Source: Diphasiastrum complanatum (Eukaryota; Streptophyta; Lycopodiopsida; Lycopodiales; Lycopodiaceae). Taken from it: 64,000 nucleotides of DNA. The number at the start of each line of letters is the position of its first letter. Position 1 is the first letter of the stretch. The notes beneath the pieces are model-generated. The model had not been told where the DNA came from and did no database searches. It was given only the letters and a program-made list of their open reading frames with translations. This document shows, piece after piece, positions 1 to 12,200 of the stretch. Location of the stretch: assembly GCA_029204225.1 (NCBI GenBank), contig CM055100.1, positions 61,272,600-61,336,599 on the forward strand. Direction: 5' to 3'. The position numbers and the translations under genes were made by a program.

Positions 1-357
1 TTGGGTCTTCCTCATCCAGTGTTGGCGGGTTTGACGGAATGTTCATGTGGTCACCCTCTTGATTCTCTTGGCACTCATCTCATGCGTTGCCCTTATGGCA
101 GGGATCGCACCGCGCCTCACGATTCCATTCGTGACGTACTGGCATCTATTGCACATGAGTGCAGCTTTCATGTTGTCCGGGAGCAGACCCACATCTTGCC
201 TATGTCTGATTCACAGTCGCCTCGGCGTCGAGTTGATCTTGTTCTTTCACGCGAGGGGATTCGCACGCTTGGGGATGTTGTTGTTGTTGATCCTTCGTGG
301 CCAGACCTCCTTTGCCGTGCTTCAACTACTCAAGGTGCCACTGCTTCTCAATTATAA
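1..357 (+). pseudogene. LINE ORF2 C-terminal fragment (zinc-binding tail)
   Basis: The frame is open from base 1 to the stop at 355-357. It reads as the C-terminal tail of a plant non-LTR retrotransposon ORF2, with a zinc-binding-like CxCGHPLDSLGTHLMRCP motif near residues 15-31 and then RRVDLVLSREG and DVVVVDPSW. The same tail occurs on the minus strand near 25540-26130 (CVCGHPIDALAIHLLRC), so this is a repeated family. The reverse transcriptase part lies left of the window or is lost. There is no cellular function to infer. Confidence 0.75.
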
Positions 358-1110
358 TTATATATTATACTTTTTATACATTATCTCAATTTGCCTTATG
401 GCCTTTACACTTTCTACATGCATTTCTTTGTACTCCGATGGGTTTCCCTATCTTTTATAAATAAAAACAGGAAGTTTTTTTTTTTTTTTTTTGAATTGGC
501 TGTTTAATCCACGATTGGTATGGATTCGTGCTACACGCCAAGATTCTAGTTGTATTCTTTTCTCTCGAGTTTTTTTTAGGATTCTCTCCATAGGTGTAGC
601 CTCCTCATGCACTTCCTTTACTGCCATATTCCCTGGGAACCTTCACACAACTTGCTAGCTTCCTTTTTTAGAATGGTGCTGCTTGTTCTTTCTCTCTGAG
701 TCAATGTCAATCCTTGTTGTTGCTCATTGCCTCGATCCAACCGCACATTTTATTCCAAGATTCAACTATTGAGTTGTTGCAAGATTGTTTTGAAATAGTG
801 TCTATTTGTTGCCTTTGGGCTTGTTCTTGCTCTTCCTTGAGCAGGATCAACAACAATCTACTCCCCTCAAACACTAGTGCTTCACAATTCTCTTGAAGAA
901 GATTCATGGATGATCAAATTCACATCAACCTTTCTCTTACGGTAGGATCACTTTCTTGCTTGAATCATTTTATGTTGTTGGAGGCGAAAAATCCTTCCCT
1001 TGTCTTCTTTTCACTACAAGAACTTGCTAAAATGCAAAATGATAACATAATAGTGACAAATACAAAACAAAAAAACTCTAATACCAAATTCTAGCCAACC
1101 GTGCTTAGAG
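358..1110. other. No gene recognised; T-rich intergenic DNA
   Basis: This stretch has a T run near 476-492 and only short, uninformative open frames on both strands. I see no exon, RNA gene or element end here. Confidence 0.5.
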
Positions 1111-1428
1111 GTTCTTTGAACAAACCAAAGGGCAAGAGAGTTACTTGAGGTACAAGGAAAGGTTCCATACCTGGACTATGTATATGGTGGTCAGGTTAGG
1201 ACGATAATCTAGGCCTCAAGATGTAGGCAGGCGAGGGTCCAGGGTAAGGCATGGTGGTATGGGACACCATGGCTTATCGGAGATCCAGGCTTGCTTGATG
1301 GTGGTCTATAGCTCCAGTGCACGGGGGAGAGGTGGCAGTACCTCTATGGTTGTAGCGTTTGTCCCCTTACTGTGTCTTAGCAATGACCGGATTCGACGGT
1401 GGGGATTCTAAGATTTGGTATCAGAGCC
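1110..1428 (+). mobile_element. LTR-retrotransposon edge with tRNA-Met primer-binding site
   Basis: TGGTATCAGAGCC at 1416-1428 is the classical primer-binding site complementary to the 3' end of initiator tRNA-Met. It is used by most plant copia and many gypsy elements, and it directly follows the 5' LTR. The roughly 300 bases upstream are therefore probably LTR, but I could not find a matching second LTR or a clear TG start. No gag frame follows, so this is a relic or solo 5' end. Confidence 0.5.
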
Positions 1429-2284
1429 ACCGATCATTGTGAATAAGGTGCAATCGCCTCAACTTAAGTTTTGGTTGGTTTAAACTTCTTGTTGATGTGC
1501 TAGGACAACTTAGTATTCATGGTTTGCTCGCTATGAACAACTTTGCTTTTTGTTCTGTGGAGATCCGACATCGTTTGGATATGTTTTGGGCCTTGTATGC
1601 ATGCTAAGAGGCTTATTTTTTTATGGTTTTTTTGGTTTTCTGGTAGCCGTTAAAGCTGCATAATTTGTTAACTGTGTTTTAAAAAATTGGATGTCGCAAA
1701 TAGTACATAGAACTGTCAGAAAACTACTGTTTTCTAACAATTGTGAAAAACAGACTATCAAGATTGTTTTTCGTTCTTTTGGAAGCCGGAATATAATTTT
1801 TTTGACAATTTCAGAATTTGTCTGAACTTTTTTTGGTAGAACCAATTTTTTTTTTTTTTTTCGCCGGGGACCCGCATGCAGATGGGCGCCCGGGGGGTGG
1901 GGGGACCTCCCTGTATGGGCTGGAAGGGGGCTGCCGCAGGTCTGCTTGCATAGACAGACTGTTGCGGCCCCCAACCCCTCCCCACTTTATTCCTTAAGTA
2001 CATGTATGTACATGATGGTCAAGACTCAAGGGTCATGCAACATCCCTTGGCATGGTCTCGACTCTCTTAAAACCCTAAATCTAACGCTAGTCTCATACTA
2101 ATCAGTAATCACACACTAATCAGCATCCTATTATCTAACACTAGTCTAATGTCTTATTTAGTGCTGATTATTAGTAAGTAATGATCAATACTATGTTCTA
2201 ACATTGCTCTAGATTCTAGCTTATGTTTCATCTCATTCCCTACCGTCACACAAAGAAAATCTCTCTCTCTCTCTCTCTCTCTCT
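1429..2284. other. Intergenic stretch with GC-rich patch and CT repeat
   Basis: The stretch is AT-rich except for a sharply GC-rich patch at about 1861-1984, which is flanked by a T run. It ends in a (CT)n run at about 2262-2284. No gene is recognised. Confidence 0.45.
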
Positions 2285-3659
2285 ACCTGCTCCATCACCC
2301 TCCTACGTTACGGAAAGGCGAAAGGTTTTCAGCGAAGCCAAAGCATTGGGTAAAAGAGTGGTTTATCGGGATGGTAAGGCCCGGTACATAGACCCTCGGA
2401 AATAGGGATTTGGCCCCCCCGGACTTAGGAGCGTCCAGCCGTGGGTCGAGCTACTATACACTGATGAGCAGGCTCGCTATATCTGGATCAGGTTGGACCA
2501 CAGGTTATTGGAGTTAGACCGTGACATATTTATGGCTGTTTGTTACTTCCCACCAGAGACATTAGCTTTTACCTCAGAGGAGGAGTCACCTTTCATGGAC
2601 ATTTCATTGGACATTATCAGATATGAGAATTGAGGATATATTCTGTCAGGACTGGCTAATGGAGTTTCACAGAGCAGCAGATAATCCACAGCGGATACTA
2701 CATGCACTTGGTTGGGATGATCTTGGTCTTATACGGTGATCGGCAGATGCAGCGGGTCCAGTTACATCATATGGGGAGCAGATGCTTCAGTTGGGCGAGG
2801 CTCATGGTTTGGCCATTTATAATGGCCTTCTTCAGCTGCCAAGCTCGGGGGACTACACTTGCTTCCCACATAGTGGAGGACATAGCGTTGTCGACTATTT
2901 CATGGGTTCATTGTCTCTCCCTCCATCTCATTCTTCTCTGTACACCGCACCACTCTTTTTGACCATTCATATCTTTCACTATCTGTCGGTCATCTCCCAA
3001 TTGCATTCTCTTCGACCCCTACAGTGAAACCCACATATTGATACACTTCACATAACATACCATTATACAGAGAAGCCCTCTCTGACCTCCTTACCTATTT
3101 CCCACATGAACATACTTCAGAGGAGCAGTCCCTATTTCTTGTCCAGACCATCCACACTACAGCTTTCATTGCCTTTCCATCCATGGCCCAAGCACCAGCG
3201 ACGTCATAGACCCCTTAACCCTTGGTATGATCAGGAATGCATCCACCTCCATCAGAACCTCGTATATGCTCGATCCCATCTCCCTCATATGATCAAAACC
3301 ATATCTCTTGTCTACCGTAGAACTACCAAAAAAAGAAAATCGCATACGAGATTGACGAGGGTAAGAAAATGATGGATCTCTTATTCAGTTCTTTCTCAGG
3401 TTCTTTCTGGAAGAAGTTCCTTCCACGATCACGGATCACAGACCTTAGTATTTGGGTCGCATATGCCACGTCGTTGGCTGCCCCATAGTACCTGTGGTTA
3501 CTTGCTGAGGAGTATATCACACAGACTGCGGTTAGAGATGGGTCAGTTCGTGTTTCCTCACATCAGTTGGCCATTGAGACCAGCAGATGCAGTGGCACCC
3601 CACAAGAGGACCGGCTTTGTAGCATGTGTGCCATGCATGAGATTGAGGACGAATCACAC
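2285..3659 (+). pseudogene. LINE ORF2 relic, endonuclease part
   Basis: This is a degraded copy of the LINE family seen at 4200-8050. The frame at about 2782-2960 carries LGEAHGLAIYNGLLQ and GGHSVVDYFMGS. The intact-family counterpart at 5650-5790 has LAQAHGLIILNGLLQ and GGHSVVDYFIAS. These are the C-terminal blocks of an APE-type endonuclease. A weaker NPWYDQEC block follows near 3217-3243. Stops and frameshifts break the frame throughout. Homology fades where palindromic hAT-like sequence starts at about 3660. Confidence 0.65.
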
Positions 3660-3765
3660 CAAGGTTGCATCGAACCGTGGTTCGAACCGCCTCTCACGGT
3701 TCGAACCATCGATTCGTTCGGACCCGGTTCGAACCGTTCGAACCATTCGAACCATCTGTTGGGCC
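3660..3765. mobile_element. hAT-like terminus with GGTTCGAACC palindromes (partial)
   Basis: The sequence begins CAAGGTTGCATCGAACC, which resembles the CATAGTTGCAGCGAATC terminus of the hAT element at 51661. It continues with repeated palindromic GGTTCGAACC units. It interrupts the LINE relic. The 8 bp before it (AATCACAC) was not found again downstream, so the other end is lost or unrecognised. Confidence 0.4.
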
Positions 3766-4200
3766 CTAAAGTCGATTTCCGAAGTCGATTATCTAAAATA
3801 TCAAGATTCAGGATCTAGTAGTTAGTAGCTACTAATGGTTTTACAATTTTGATTGGTATTTAATGTATTATGTTAGTAGTTACAACTTACATATAGAATG
3901 TTGAATGTTCAATGTTCATTGTTGAATGATGAATGATGAATCTAAGTTTCAACTTTCTAACCTAAATTTTTTTGGCTTTAGCCTTTCTGAAACATAATCA
4001 TAACCTTCTTGTTTATTCTTTTAAGTTTTCTCCGATCTCGACATTGCAATTTTCAAATAAGTTTGAACTTCAACTTTCAACTTTGAAACAAAATTACAAT
4101 CTACAGTCCTGACTCCTACGGCCACAGGTCGCTGCTTTTGTCCTCAGTTGTTATGGGAGACACATGCCACACCTACACGCGACACACCACTCCTGAGAAC
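3766..4200. other. AT-rich spacer with short degenerate repeats
   Basis: Between the hAT-like palindromes and the next LINE lies AT-rich DNA. Around 3898-3940 it contains repeated TTGAATG/GAATGATG units. No coding signal is seen. Confidence 0.4.
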
Positions 4201-4213
4201 ATCTCCTTGTTGA

Positions 4214-5040
4214 ATGAGTACATTTCTAAGCAATTTGCCTTTTCTTTCACAACTCAATGAACTTCGTGCGGATTTGCTTACTAAGATTGCCACGATGGAC
4301 GCTCAACAGACTGAAATTGCTTCTCTTCGTGCTGCGCTTACTGCTTTGCAGAGGGACATCATCCCCAATATCTCCCATGTTATTGAGGATACTAAGGCAT
4401 CGATGAGTAAGTTTCCCTACTTGAGCGCCAAATACATGACACTGTTGAGTGCACTGCCCGGATTCCTGTTCTTGGACAGCGGCTTCATGAGACGGTGGAA
4501 CATGTACAGAAGGTACCTACTCTCGAGCAAGACGTATGTGAGACCAAATCATGGGCTTCTATTCTGAGATCATCTACCACCTCTTCGTCTTCTGTAGCAC
4601 CCTCCTTGGACACCACGGTACAAGGCGTCTTGGCAGAACAACAACACCGGGATGACAAAAAGCTCAACTTAAGATTCCGGGGTCTTCCTAGTGAGGGCAC
4701 AACACCGGACCAAGTTACCTCTTTGTTTACTTCATGCATGGGGATCTGAGTTCCAGGTATCCAGTATGCTTGGCGCCTCCAGCATGATCCGAAGGTATTA
4801 TTTATCAAATTCAAAACTATGGACGATCGGCAGAGACAGTTCTTTGTGCGCGTCGTACTCTTGGAGGCTCTCAGATTTACATAGATGTTGACCTAACTCA
4901 CTGCCAATGGTTACAGCGCAAAACTATTATTCAGGAGGCAAGGACAAAACAACAACGGGTGGTATTCACAAATGGCAACCCTCGCTTTTCCTCCAAGCAT
5001 CAATAGGAAGTTGGGGTACTCGGGCATGGGAGCACCCCGA
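4214..5040 (+). pseudogene. LINE ORF1 (RNA-binding protein), frameshifted
   Basis: The first part, from ATG 4214, is helical and probably coiled coil (LNELRADLLTKIATMDAQQ, then ALTALQRDI). After a frameshift near 4450-4490, a second frame carries LEQDVCETKSWASILR and DDKKLNLRFRGLPSEG, ending at TGA 4747. A further shifted frame continues as AWRLQHDPKVLFIKFKT, and another as GGSQIYIDVDLTHCQWLQRK. This order, coiled coil then a basic RNA-binding domain, matches plant L1 ORF1 nucleic-acid chaperones. At least three lesions make it nonfunctional. Confidence 0.6.
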
Positions 5041-5054
5041 TAGCCTCTACTAGC

Positions 5055-7921
5055 GTCACATTCGGTTTTTTGGAACTGCGGCAGCCTCTCCACCTCTTCT
5101 ACAACGGCTGATCTTGACACCTATCTATGTTCGGCTGATTTTCTACTTTTTGCAGAGACGTATGAGTCTTCCACACACCCACTTCCGCACATTTCTGGTT
5201 TTCAGTGGATTTTTGCTCCACGACCTATGCTACAGGGCAGGATACTTCGGGCCTCTGGTGGAGTTGCATGTTTGTACAGGTCGGTGTATACTCCTTCTAT
5301 TCGGTTGGTGTCTCAGGATACTTATGGCTGGTACTTGTGGCTTCGGATTACTGCATCCTTCTTGGGGATGGACCAGGACTTGTTTGTTGCAGTGTGCTAC
5401 TTTGCTCACCACACTTCAGTGTTTATGGATGTGGGAGGTGATCCTTTTTAGGCCCTTTCTGACGACGTTGCTAGACTCTCTCTCTCTACAAGGTTACATA
5501 TTGCTTGCAGGGAACTTTAACGCACGCACAACCGTTCGCCAGACTGAGTTCTATGCTGACATACTCTCTCTTCATCCGTTGGATACCTCTTATGCCCGTT
5601 ATTCTCAGGACTCATCAGCGATGGTTACGCTTTTTGGGGAACAACTTCTGAGGTTGGCTCAAGCACATGGTCTCATTATCCTTAACGGTCTTCTTCAGTG
5701 GCCATCCTCCTCTGCATATACTTGCCATCCATTTGGTGGCGGTCATAGCGTAGTGGACTATTTCATTGCATCTCTTGCTTTATTGCCCCGCTTGACATCC
5801 ATCACAATTTCTACCCCGGTGCTCGCTGATCACTCTCTGCATTATCTCTCCTTCTCCCCAGCGCCAAGTCCGCCTTCTCCTCCACCCACCCACTATCATA
5901 TACCTCCTCATCAATCCCAGGCCTATGTTGCCCATGTCTCTCGTCTTCTGGACCAATTTCCTTCCTCCTTCGATGTCACTACCCAAGCCTCGTTTTTGAC
6001 ACACGCCCTGACTATCGCCGCTCATGCCATTGCGCCCCCTCGCCGCTTCTCTTCTCAGCATCGTACCCATAATAAATGGTATGACAACGACTGTTTTTTC
6101 TTCCAGAAATATGTCAAGTTCCTCAAATTCCCCAATTCTACACTTGCTTCTTCCGCGGAAAAGCAGCTTCGTTGCCTTCTCCGCAAAAAGAAAGTGGCCT
6201 ACTTTTCTTCCCGTTCCTCCTACCTCCTTCGCTCCCTCCACTCTGCTTCCTTGGCTACTTTTTGGAAGATCTTCTTCATAAGCCCCTATCCATTGCACCC
6301 ATCCCTCTTCAATCCTTGGTCGACTATGCAACCAACCTATATACAACTGCTCACCCTTCCATCTCTCTTTCTTCTTGTCATACCCATTGTGACCTCTTTG
6401 CTCCTGACATGGTTGAAGCCACCATCTGCAAACTCAAGAACAATCGTATGTCTGACATTGACCTCCTTTCATATGAGCTCCTCAAACCAGTTGCCAAACT
6501 CGCTTCCCCTTTCCCGGCCCGCTGTTCAACTGCTCTGTCGTTGATGGTTTCCCCATACCTTGGGCCACCAATCTCCTTCACCCATTCTTAAAGCAGGCGA
6601 TGCCATGAATGTCCACAACTATCGCACTATTGCCAAGTTGTATGCCACTATCGCACTTGGTCATACCATTGCCAAGTTGTATGCCACTATTCTCCAGAAC
6701 TTCGTTACGGCAGAGGCTGATTCTCGACTATTGTATGCGACTGGCCAGGCTGGCTTCTGCCGGGGTTATAGCACTCTTGATCATGTTCTCACCCTACGTA
6801 CTATCATTGAGGAGGCAAAGCATATGGGCAAGAAGGTAATTGTTTGTTTCGTTGATCTCTCTAAGGCCTTTGATATTGTTTCCCGTCATCTTTTGATCAG
6901 CAGACTATGTCAACTTGGCTTTTTCGACTCTATTCTAGCGGTAGTGGTTGCTCTGTATGAGAGAGTTCTAGCACGTATTCGGCTGGGTACTGATTTGTCT
7001 TCTCCCATCCGTAGCAGTGTTGGTGTCAAGCAAGGGTGTCCACTGTCCCCTCCACTGTTTGCACTTTATATTGATGATCTTGAGCACCTCATTCGTGAAG
7101 AAGGTGGAGATGGTTGCCCGCTGGCTCATTTGCTCATCCCCATTCTGCTTTATGTTGATGACATTGTTCTGCTGTCTCCCTCACCAGAAGGGTTGCAGTG
7201 TCACTTACAGGTCTTACATCGGTTTTGTGTTGCTTGGGGTCTCTCTGTTAACTTAAAAAAGACGAAGATCATGATTTTCAACACCAATCAACAAAGCCTT
7301 CACAATTATCAATTCTTCTATGACAATCGGGAAGTTGACATTGTTGCCTCTTATACTTACTTGGGAGTCCTGTTTACTGTGCCCCTTCTTGGTTTCCGCC
7401 AGGCTGCATTTGCGCACATTTCCTCCGGTCTTTCAGCATTGGTCCAGTTCGAGCGTGGTTGTACAATGAATCATATTTTTGATCCTGCTACTAGATGCCA
7501 GTTGTTTCACACATTGGTGGTTCCAGCAATGATGTATGCTTCCGAGATTTGGTTGCCAGGACTTTCTCTCCGGGACTGGGCATGCATTTCCCGCATTCAG
7601 GCCACTATGGTGGGTCGCATGATACGTGCCAAGACTACCACCCCTCATGATATCCTATGTGTTGAGTTTGCTACTCCTCCGATCATCCTTGGGGGATTTT
7701 TCCACCTTATTCTTTTTCTTCAGCAGATTCAGGAGATTCGTGCATCTCACTTGGATAGATACATAGTTGCTGCGGTTTCTTCTTCACGTGTTCTAGCTGA
7801 TTCCCATGCCAAGCTCTCCTGGTACCAACAGTCGTCTAATCTCTTACGACATCTGGGCATCTCTATCATGGATCTTCCTCGTGGTACACATTCATATATC
7901 CGAGGCTATTTATTCCATTGA
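5055..7921 (+). pseudogene. LINE ORF2: APE endonuclease + reverse transcriptase
   Basis: The endonuclease starts at about 5060 with FWNCGSL, then LLFAETYESS (metal-binding Glu), LLAGNFNART, GGHSVVDYF and LADHSLHYLSF. A frameshift lies near 5450. The frame at 6560-7921 encodes the reverse transcriptase: IAKLYATILQNF, motif A VDLSKAFD, motif B SVGVKQGCPLSPPLFALYID, and motif C LLYVDDIVLLS (YVDD rather than the usual YADD). The thumb region follows and the frame stops at TGA 7919-7921. The catalytic aspartates are present, but the frame is split between the endonuclease and RT parts. A full-length family protein would cleave the target and copy its RNA there. Confidence 0.82.
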
Positions 7922-8050
7922 TATATGCAATAGACTTGGAGCTCCCTCCCACCTTCCCGCATTTCGACTGAGCTATTACCAGACACACTTCCTCTCTTTG
8001 GATCCTTCTGGTTTGCCATTGTTGCCACTCTATCTCTCACAACATTAGGA

Positions 8051-9298
8051 GCTCCTAGTCGTAGGAAGAGCAAATATTCAAAGATCTGGGCACAAAAAAG
8101 TATGAAACTGACAACACCAACGAAAACTGATCTCGACCTTGTTGATGCAGAAATTTTGAAGTGTAATATCTTGAGAAAGAGGTGTCCAATTGACGACCCT
8201 TCAAGTGGAATGAACTTGTTGAGAAATAAAGATTGTAAAGTCCAAAAACAAAGTTTGAAACAAAATCTTTGGAACAGAAATTTTGAGAGTTTCATTTCTA
8301 GAAAGGCAAAGAGGATAAAAAAACAGAAGTTAAAGATCAAGAAACAATGGTAAAGAACAAGATTCAATCACATATGTAAGAAAAGACTGTGAAACATAAA
8401 ATGAAATAAAAAAAATATCTTTTTGGACCAAAAACTCAAATATTTCAAATATGTCTAATTATGAACACACAATCATAGTTATGGCATCACTTAAGAACAA
8501 TAGACCATAAAAGGTGAAACTAAAAGCATCCTCCAACTAAGAATACCGAACGAACATCAAGTATAGCCAGTGGTTTGATCCCTATAAGGAAGAGCACCAT
8601 GTCTTTCACAAATAACTCAAGTAGACCAAAACACAAGTCACTGTGTCAATAACAAGTATGCTATTTCTATCAATGTGGAGGACCGTGGAACCTTTTGAGA
8701 AGCTACTACTCAGGGTACGTAAGTATCGGGGCAAGCCCATTAATATAAAGTGTCCTTAACTCTCCCCTATTAAGAAACATTGCCCTTAATCTGGCCATAT
8801 AAGGATTACAATAACTCAACTAAATGTCTTGGCAGTTAAAGTGAGCTATAAGAAACCACAAAAATTGCATACACCAAAGATGCTGCCGCAAAAATGTCGG
8901 TGTCCTAGCATTAAGAAAGAAATTGCAAGTATCCAAGCTGAACTAAAAAAGATGTAAGTGCAACTTGGAATCTTGAAGTTTCTAGTTTTACTGTCTTATA
9001 ACTTAAAGTTTTTCTTAGCTTATTGCTAGATTGAAACATACTTGGTTATGTGTTGCTACCATAAATATGTTGATGGTATGCAATAAGTCTTTTTATAAAG
9101 GCACCATTAGATTTGCTTTTTATGCAATATTTTATGTTGCAATGTGTGTGTTGTTGGTAGACGTATTTATATGGTGCATGCTCCTCAAACCTTTCCCAGT
9201 TCAAGAGCCCTATGTTGAGGCACTTGTTGTAGTTGAATTTTTCTTTGACTTCTCAATGCTCATACTCATAGATGTTTATTTTGGGTTTGTTTTGACAG
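8051..9298. other. AT-rich stretch upstream of the first TMEM120 exon found
   Basis: This stretch is AT-rich, with two opposed open frames at about 8100-8367 that resemble no family I know. A short frame, ATG 8879 to a GTAAGT donor near 8953, could encode a 25-residue helical peptide, but its phase does not join the exon at 9299. I looked here for the TMEM120 N-terminal coiled-coil exons and did not find them. Confidence 0.4.
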
Positions 9299-12200
9299 GA
9301 TACGACTGCATTATTATTTCTAGCATTTCCAAGTTTCCTGCTGCTCTTTAGAAATACCTTACCGAACGGTTGCTTGCCTTCTCTACCAATTCAATTATAC
9401 GAGGTTAGTGGCTCTTCATAGGCCAAAATCTGTTAACATGTATATATTTTATGGGTAGTTGTAAAGGCTCCTTGTTGGGCTTCGACTTGGCCCTGACCAC
9501 ATAAGCATATGATCCTTTTCTCAGCATATTGATTGTGGATATTTGTTAGTTGAGGCTTAAAAATTTCTAATGTTTAGTAAGTGTTGTTAGCCCTATTGTG
9601 ATTAGAAACAAGGCTGCATGTTTGGGGGATCAATGTACTTGATATGGCCTCTTTAAGGTTATAAAGTTCAAACCGTAAATCAGGCTCTTTGTGCCAAAAA
9701 GATTTGCCCCATGGAAAATAATCATTGGCCTTTTGAAAAGTTAATATTTCATTGCTCTCTCTTGCTCTTTGTATCGAAACCTTGATAGGTGATAGAGATG
9801 CCCAAAGAGATTTGCTCCATGGAAAAATAATTGTCAGCTTTATGAAAACTCGATAGTTCAGTGCTCTCTCTTGTAATGTAAGAAGTATCTTTGTACATGA
9901 AACTTTTTTTTTGCAAAGTTGGAACCTCATCACTCTTTGGCATAATGGAAAAAGTATTCCTAGTACATAAATCTGGTCACAATCAAGTATTTGGAGTTCA
10001 AATTGTCTGATTTCTAAATTTTTGTAGTTGACACATTATTCGGAAACTAATTCCTTTATCAGATTTTGAAAGATGCATTGTGGTACCTTATGTTGCTTTT
10101 GGCACAAATGGGGACTAGTAGGTGTTCATGGGACAATCCAATGAGACAATTTTTATAAGCTATAGCATTCAATATCTCCCTTCCATCTTGCCTATGGTTA
10201 GTTTTCTTTTGCCAAAGTTTGCCAGAATGATCCTGGAAGCCCTAGGACATGCATGACAATGTAACACATTGTATATACACACACAAGCCATCAACATCAA
10301 ATGTAGAATTTCTTGAAGATTGAAGTTGACTTGGCCTAAATTTCTCTTCATATTGCTTGTGATTGCTTCAAATTGCTTCAAATAAGGGCAAGTATCGACC
10401 AAGTTGTTGGCTCCTCAATATGGTCATAAGATGGCATTCCATGTGAAAAATGTAACTAAGTATTAGCTAGATTGCCACATTCGAAGAAACGTTCAGTGAC
10501 CTACAAAAGGATGGAGCACATACATAGCCTCCCAATTTTCATCCATTTATGAGCTTTATTGATTCCTAGCTTCCTCCAAAAATGGGTTTTCTCAAGATGG
10601 CTTAGTATAAGCTCTTGTTTTAGCACATACAAGTTCAAATCAAGTATGTATGATGTGGAGAAGTCTAGATTCACTTTCATTTCAAAGGATGAGTAGTAGC
10701 AGGCAAGGCATTTGTACAAACACCTTCTCATTGTAAATGTATTGAGCAGGTTTGGTTGTTATTTTTCTATACGAGCCTTGCTTTGAGAGAGAATGTTTTA
10801 AGGGTAAACGGGAGCGACATTCGACCATGGTAAGCATTCTTTTTCATCTCTTAAGGATAGCATTTATCATGTTTCAAAATATTGCGACTTGGTTTTAGAA
10901 TAATGTTTATTACGAAAAATACATGATGTCAAAATCAAAGTCAATGAGTAGTTCTATAAAGCTTACAACAAAAGCAAGACCAATTCCAAAGAAAAAGTAA
11001 AACTACATCTAGCCAAAGTCATAGGGTGAACGTAGTTGCACAATGCTCACTTAAAAGATGTAAACTCCATGAAACGCTATCATCCCTTGAGGTTTTTGAC
11101 ATGAACTTTTTTTTTGATTTGATATTAAGGTGTCTAGTTACAAGGCAAGTGGAGTGTTTTGCATGACTCCTGAACCAAAAGTAGTCAACCCTTTGGCATT
11201 AAATGAGTTAATTCATCTACACTTAATACCTTATGCCTTAAGTGATTTACCCTCTCATTGCTCTAGAACTTGTGGTAAAAGGCACTTGTATAATCACGAA
11301 GACCTAATTGTCATAATTGAGAAAGAGCTTTTATAGAGTTACAGGTACATGGAAAAGCTTTTATGAAGTTGCATGTACATGGAAACTTTTATGACGTTAC
11401 ATGTACATGCTAAAAGTGTTTTTTTGTTCGAGAAAATATATCTTCTACAAGTGATTTTAGTTCTTTTTGTGAGTGAACCAAAAAGACAGGTATTTATTTT
11501 TACTTGTAAGCATATGAAGAAAGGAAAGAAAATTTGCAAACACGTTTGAAAAGAAATCTCTTGAGCAATTTTGTTTCTATCAAATAGTTCCAGTGAATTG
11601 CAAAAAAAAAAAAGAAAATTTCTTACACTTTTCCTTTTTTTTGGTTTTGTTGGAGAATAAATTGGAGTTTATACCCATTTAATCTGATGGCAGTTGGGTC
11701 AAGTTTACAGCATACATAGTTCATTTCTTATAAATGAGATCTCACCTAACTGCCTGGAATTGGACTTGAAACTACTGGAAACTCATTTGATCTGAATCCT
11801 CTATGTTTTCTGTTTCTATTGATACCCATGTTGCATGTATTTCCAAAAAAAAGGGTTTTTTTTCTTGAATCGCAATTCACGACCACCTAGCAATTCGGGA
11901 ATCACGATTCGTTGATGCAACTATGCTATGAATTTATGTATGCTGTACTGAAAAGATAGAAATTATACTACAATGTATGCGTCTTAGTAGTTCTCAAACA
12001 CTCATTGGCATTTGTAGAAAGAACCCATGATTCTAGCAAACAAGTACATGTTAAAAGGAAATTTGCTCATAGATGTCTGGTTCTAATTCCAAGACACCCC
12101 TTGTAAGCTTTCACGTTCTATTCGAATATGAGATAAAAGCTCTTTGTCTTCATATTAATTCCAAATAAACTTCGTACAAAGCTTGACGATAAAGGAGTTA

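Larger units (their letters stand above)
4200..8050 (+). mobile_element. L1-like LINE, nearly full length but degraded
   Basis: This single element unit holds ORF1 (about 4214-5040), then an APE endonuclease and reverse transcriptase (about 5055-7950), all on the + strand. Several frameshifts and stops break both frames. The zinc-binding C-terminal tail seen in the family member at 1-357 was not found before homology ends near 8050. No target-site duplication was identified. The preceding relic at 2285-3659 is a second, older copy in the same orientation. Confidence 0.8.

Noticed and set aside
1416-1428. Possible tRNA gene from the TGGTATCAGAGCC match
   Set aside because: Only the 3' acceptor complement is present; this is an LTR primer-binding site, not a tRNA cloverleaf.
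5780-6346. 188-codon minus-strand frame
   Set aside because: It lies opposite the LINE ORF2 coding strand and resembles nothing; shadow frame.
9031-9351. 106-codon frame with membrane-like segments
   Set aside because: It runs across the true TMEM120 acceptor (9298/9299) in another frame; the hydrophobic look comes from T-rich intron sequence.
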